From positions 78,918 through 142,917 of the forward strand of contig NZ_WBKI01000009.1 in the NCBI RefSeq assembly GCF_008830365.1: a DNA stretch of 64,000 nucleotides, in the 5' to 3' direction. Shown here one piece after another: positions 61,860 to 64,000 of the stretch (position 1 is the stretch's first letter; each line of letters begins with the position of its first letter). The notes under the pieces were generated by a model. The model was not told where the DNA came from. It did not search any database and saw nothing but the letters and a program-made list of their open reading frames with translations. The stretch is from Serratia proteamaculans. Its GTDB lineage: Bacteria; Pseudomonadota; Gammaproteobacteria; Enterobacterales; Enterobacteriaceae. The position numbers and the translations under genes were made by a program.

Positions 61860-63311
61860 ATGCATTTTCGCGCTATAACCCGTATCGTTGGTTTGCTGGT
61901 CATCCTGTTCTCCGGGACGATGTTTATTCCTGGTCTGGTGGCATTGATATACCGCGATGGGGCGGGGCGGGCATTCAGCCAGACCTTCTTTGTGGCGGTA
62001 ACCATTGGCCTGATGCTGTGGTGGCCTAACCGTAAACAAAAGCATGAGTTGAAGCCACGAGAGGGGTTTCTGATTGTGGTGTTGTTCTGGACGGTGCTGG
62101 GCAGCGTCGGGGCATTACCTTTTTTATTTTCGGAGCGGCCTAATCTTTCGCTGACCGATGCCTTCTTCGAATCGTTTTCCGGTTTAACCACCACAGGGGC
62201 GACGACGCTGGTGGGATTGGACTCACTACCCAAAGCCATTTTGTTCTATCGGCAGATGCTGCAATGGATGGGCGGGATGGGGATCATTGTGTTGGCAGTC
62301 GCGATACTGCCCATCCTCGGCGTCGGTGGCATGCAGCTGTACCGCGCCGAAATGCCAGGGCCGTTGAAAGATAACAAAATGCGTCCACGCATTGCCGAAA
62401 CGGCCAAAACCCTGTGGCTGATTTACGTTCTGTTGACTATTGCCTGTGCGCTGGCACTTTGGGGCGCTGGCATGTCGGTGTTTGACGCCATCGGCCACAG
62501 TTTCTCGACCATCGCTATTGGCGGTTTCTCTACCCACGATGCCAGCATCGGCTATTACGCCAGTCCGACCATCAACACCATCATTGCGATTTTCCTGCTG
62601 ATCTCCGGTTGTAACTATGGCTTGCACTTCGCCTTGCTGAGCGGCCGCAGTCTAAAAGTGTATTGGCGTGATCCTGAGTTTCGCATGTTTATTGCCGTGC
62701 AGTTGACGCTGGTAGTGGTGTGTACCGCCGTGCTGTGGGGGCATGGGGTCTACAAAACCGGAATGGAAACGGTCAATCAGGCGTTCTTCCAAGTGGTGTC
62801 GATGGCGACAACGGCGGGCTTTACCACTGACAGCATTGCCAAATGGCCGTTATTCCTGCCGATGCTGTTGCTGTGTTCCGCATTTATAGGTGGCTGTGCC
62901 GGCTCGACCGGTGGCGGCCTGAAAGTGATCCGTATCCTACTGCTGTATTTGCAGGGCTCGCGTGAGCTAAAAAGGTTGGTGCACCCTAATGCGGTTTACA
63001 CTATTAAATTGGGTAACCGCGCGCTGCCGGAACGTATCCTGGAGGCGGTCTGGGGATTCTTCTCTGCTTATGCGCTGGTGTTTATCGTCAGTATGCTGGC
63101 AATTATCGCCACCGGCGTTGATGATTTCTCTGCCTTTGCTGCCGTAACGGCGACGTTGAACAACCTTGGACCTGGGCTGGGAGTGGTGGCGGATAACTTT
63201 ACCACTATGCCTGCACCGGCGAAGTGGATCCTGGTTCTGACGATGCTGTTCGGGCGCCTTGAGGTCTTTACACTACTGGTTCTGTTTACGCCGACGTTCT
63301 GGCGTGAATGA
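61860..63311 (+). CDS. trkH: Trk system potassium uptake protein TrkH
   Basis: A 483-residue K+ channel-like permease working with the NAD-binding TrkA ring. Four pore-loop repeats are visible, each with a selectivity glycine: [26 protein letters not shown] and NLGPGLG. Length equals E. coli TrkH and the N-terminus [19 protein letters not shown] is nearly identical. It lies between yigZ and hemG as in E. coli. Confidence 0.97.
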   Translation: MHFRAITRIVGLLVILFSGTMFIPGLVALIYRDGAGRAFSQTFFVAVTIGLMLWWPNRKQKHELKPREGFLIVVLFWTVLGSVGALPFLFSERPNLSLTDAFFESFSGLTTTGATTLVGLDSLPKAILFYRQMLQWMGGMGIIVLAVAILPILGVGGMQLYRAEMPGPLKDNKMRPRIAETAKTLWLIYVLLTIACALALWGAGMSVFDAIGHSFSTIAIGGFSTHDASIGYYASPTINTIIAIFLLISGCNYGLHFALLSGRSLKVYWRDPEFRMFIAVQLTLVVVCTAVLWGHGVYKTGMETVNQAFFQVVSMATTAGFTTDSIAKWPLFLPMLLLCSAFIGGCAGSTGGGLKVIRILLLYLQGSRELKRLVHPNAVYTIKLGNRALPERILEAVWGFFSAYALVFIVSMLAIIATGVDDFSAFAAVTATLNNLGPGLGVVADNFTTMPAPAKWILVLTMLFGRLEVFTLLVLFTPTFWRE

Positions 63312-63333
63312 TCCTGATAGAAGGAGTAACGCC

Positions 63334-63867
63334 GTGAAGGCACTGATTCTTTATTCTAGCCGTGATGGGCAAACACGTTCTATCGCTTCTTATATAGCAA
63401 ACAAATTGCAGGATACGCTGCGCTGCGACGTGATCGATTTGCTGCAGGCGGAAAATGTCGACCTTAATCAGTATCAGCAGGTACTGATTGGTGCCTCAAT
63501 ACGCTATGGCCATTTCCATCCGACGCTGGAAAAGTTCGTTAAGCGTCATGCCGAACAGTTGAACCTGATGCCGAGCGCATTCTTTAGCGTGAACCTGACC
63601 GCCCGCAAGGCAGACAAGCGTTCGCCACAAACCAACGCCTATACCCGCAAGTTCCTGTTGTCTTCCCCCTGGCAGCCAAAACAGTGTGTCGTGTTTGCCG
63701 GCGCGCTTCGTTATCCACGTTATCGCTGGTTCGATCGAGTCATGATTCAACTTATTATGCGTATGACGGGCGGCGAAACGGATACCAGTAAAGAAGTGGA
63801 GTACACCGACTGGCAGCAGGTGGACCGTTTTGCTCAGGAGTTTGGTCATATTCAGTATGAAAAATGA
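63334..63867 (+). CDS. hemG: Protoporphyrinogen oxidase HemG
   Basis: A 177-residue flavodoxin-like FMN enzyme that oxidises protoporphyrinogen IX using the quinone pool. The phosphate loop [11 protein letters not shown] lies near residues 8-18, and the HemG-specific insertion with [18 protein letters not shown] near 87-104. The start is the GTG at 63334 with AAGGAG upstream; it gives [12 protein letters not shown], parallel to E. coli MKTLILFSTRDG. The next unit is an rRNA operon, as in E. coli. Confidence 0.95.
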   Translation: MKALILYSSRDGQTRSIASYIANKLQDTLRCDVIDLLQAENVDLNQYQQVLIGASIRYGHFHPTLEKFVKRHAEQLNLMPSAFFSVNLTARKADKRSPQTNAYTRKFLLSSPWQPKQCVVFAGALRYPRYRWFDRVMIQLIMRMTGGETDTSKEVEYTDWQQVDRFAQEFGHIQYEK

Positions 63868-63936
63868 CGGAACCGCTGGCTTGTGCAGCGCTTTGCCGAA
63901 AAAATCCGCGCTTGAAAAGTTTTTTGCATTTAGGGG

Positions 63937-64000
63937 TTGCGGCCTTCTGAGAACTCCCTATAATGCGCCTCCACTGACCGGGAACAACGACTCCTCTAAC
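63937..64000 (+). promoter_or_regulatory. rRNA operon P1 promoter and leader start
   Basis: A -35 TTGCGG (63937-63942), a 16-base spacer and a consensus -10 TATAAT (63959-63964) are followed by a GC-rich discriminator GCGCCTCCACTGA, the hallmark of stringently controlled rrn P1 promoters. The A/T-rich stretch at 63914-63932 can serve as UP element. The leader GGGAACAACG matches enterobacterial rrn leaders. The 16S gene would start beyond the window. Confidence 0.88.

Overview
The window is a gene-dense chromosomal segment of a Serratia-like member of the Enterobacterales. Almost every protein reads as a close homologue of its E. coli or Yersinia counterpart, and the order of most blocks is enterobacterial. 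A secreted protease of the S. marcescens serralysin type, followed by its periplasmic inhibitor, points to Serratia; the species is not resolved. There are no transposases, prophage genes, tRNA genes or CRISPR arrays. An rRNA operon promoter sits at the right edge and the first codons of glpT at the left edge.

Left third (1-22 kb): glpT (start only) diverges from the anaerobic glycerol-3-phosphate dehydrogenase operon glpABC. Then comes dcrB - GNAT acetyltransferase - yhhQ on the minus strand, with a probable preQ1 riboswitch before yhhQ. tusA, zntA (with a clear ZntR operator), yhhN, yhhM, yhhL, rsmD, ftsYEX and rpoH follow in E. coli order. The serralysin/inhibitor pair is inserted between zntA and yhhN. 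After rpoH lies a minus-strand operon in which panM is translationally coupled to two secreted proteins of unknown role (a DUF3142-like protein and a large helical-repeat protein).

Middle (22-34.5 kb): the branched-chain amino-acid ABC system livKHMGF, an aminotransferase, and the phosphate-regulated glycerol-3-phosphate ABC system ugpBAECQ behind a four-half-site Pho box array, ending with yhhA. Two copies of a ~125-bp palindromic repeat family lie in the liv and ugp leaders.

Right half (34.6-64 kb): the backbone switches abruptly to a block located far away in E. coli: yigM, metR/metE, ysgA, udp, rmuC, ubiE-ubiJ-ubiB, tatABC, tatD, rfaH, ubiD, fre, fadBA, pepQ, yigZ, trkH, hemG, rrn. Extra genes relative to E. 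coli are a tyrosine phosphatase and a DedA protein after udp, a cysteine-poor (Mg-type) hemB after tatD, pepE after rfaH, and a Bcr/CflA-type efflux protein before pepQ.

Functional themes are glycerol-3-phosphate and phosphodiester use (glp, ugp), envelope and secretion (ftsEX, ftsY, tat), quinone and heme synthesis (ubiE, ubiJ, ubiB, ubiD, hemB, hemG), fatty-acid oxidation and methionine synthesis. The most interesting items are the panM-led operon, the Mg-type HemB, the preQ1 element, the serralysin island and the junction between the ugp and met blocks.
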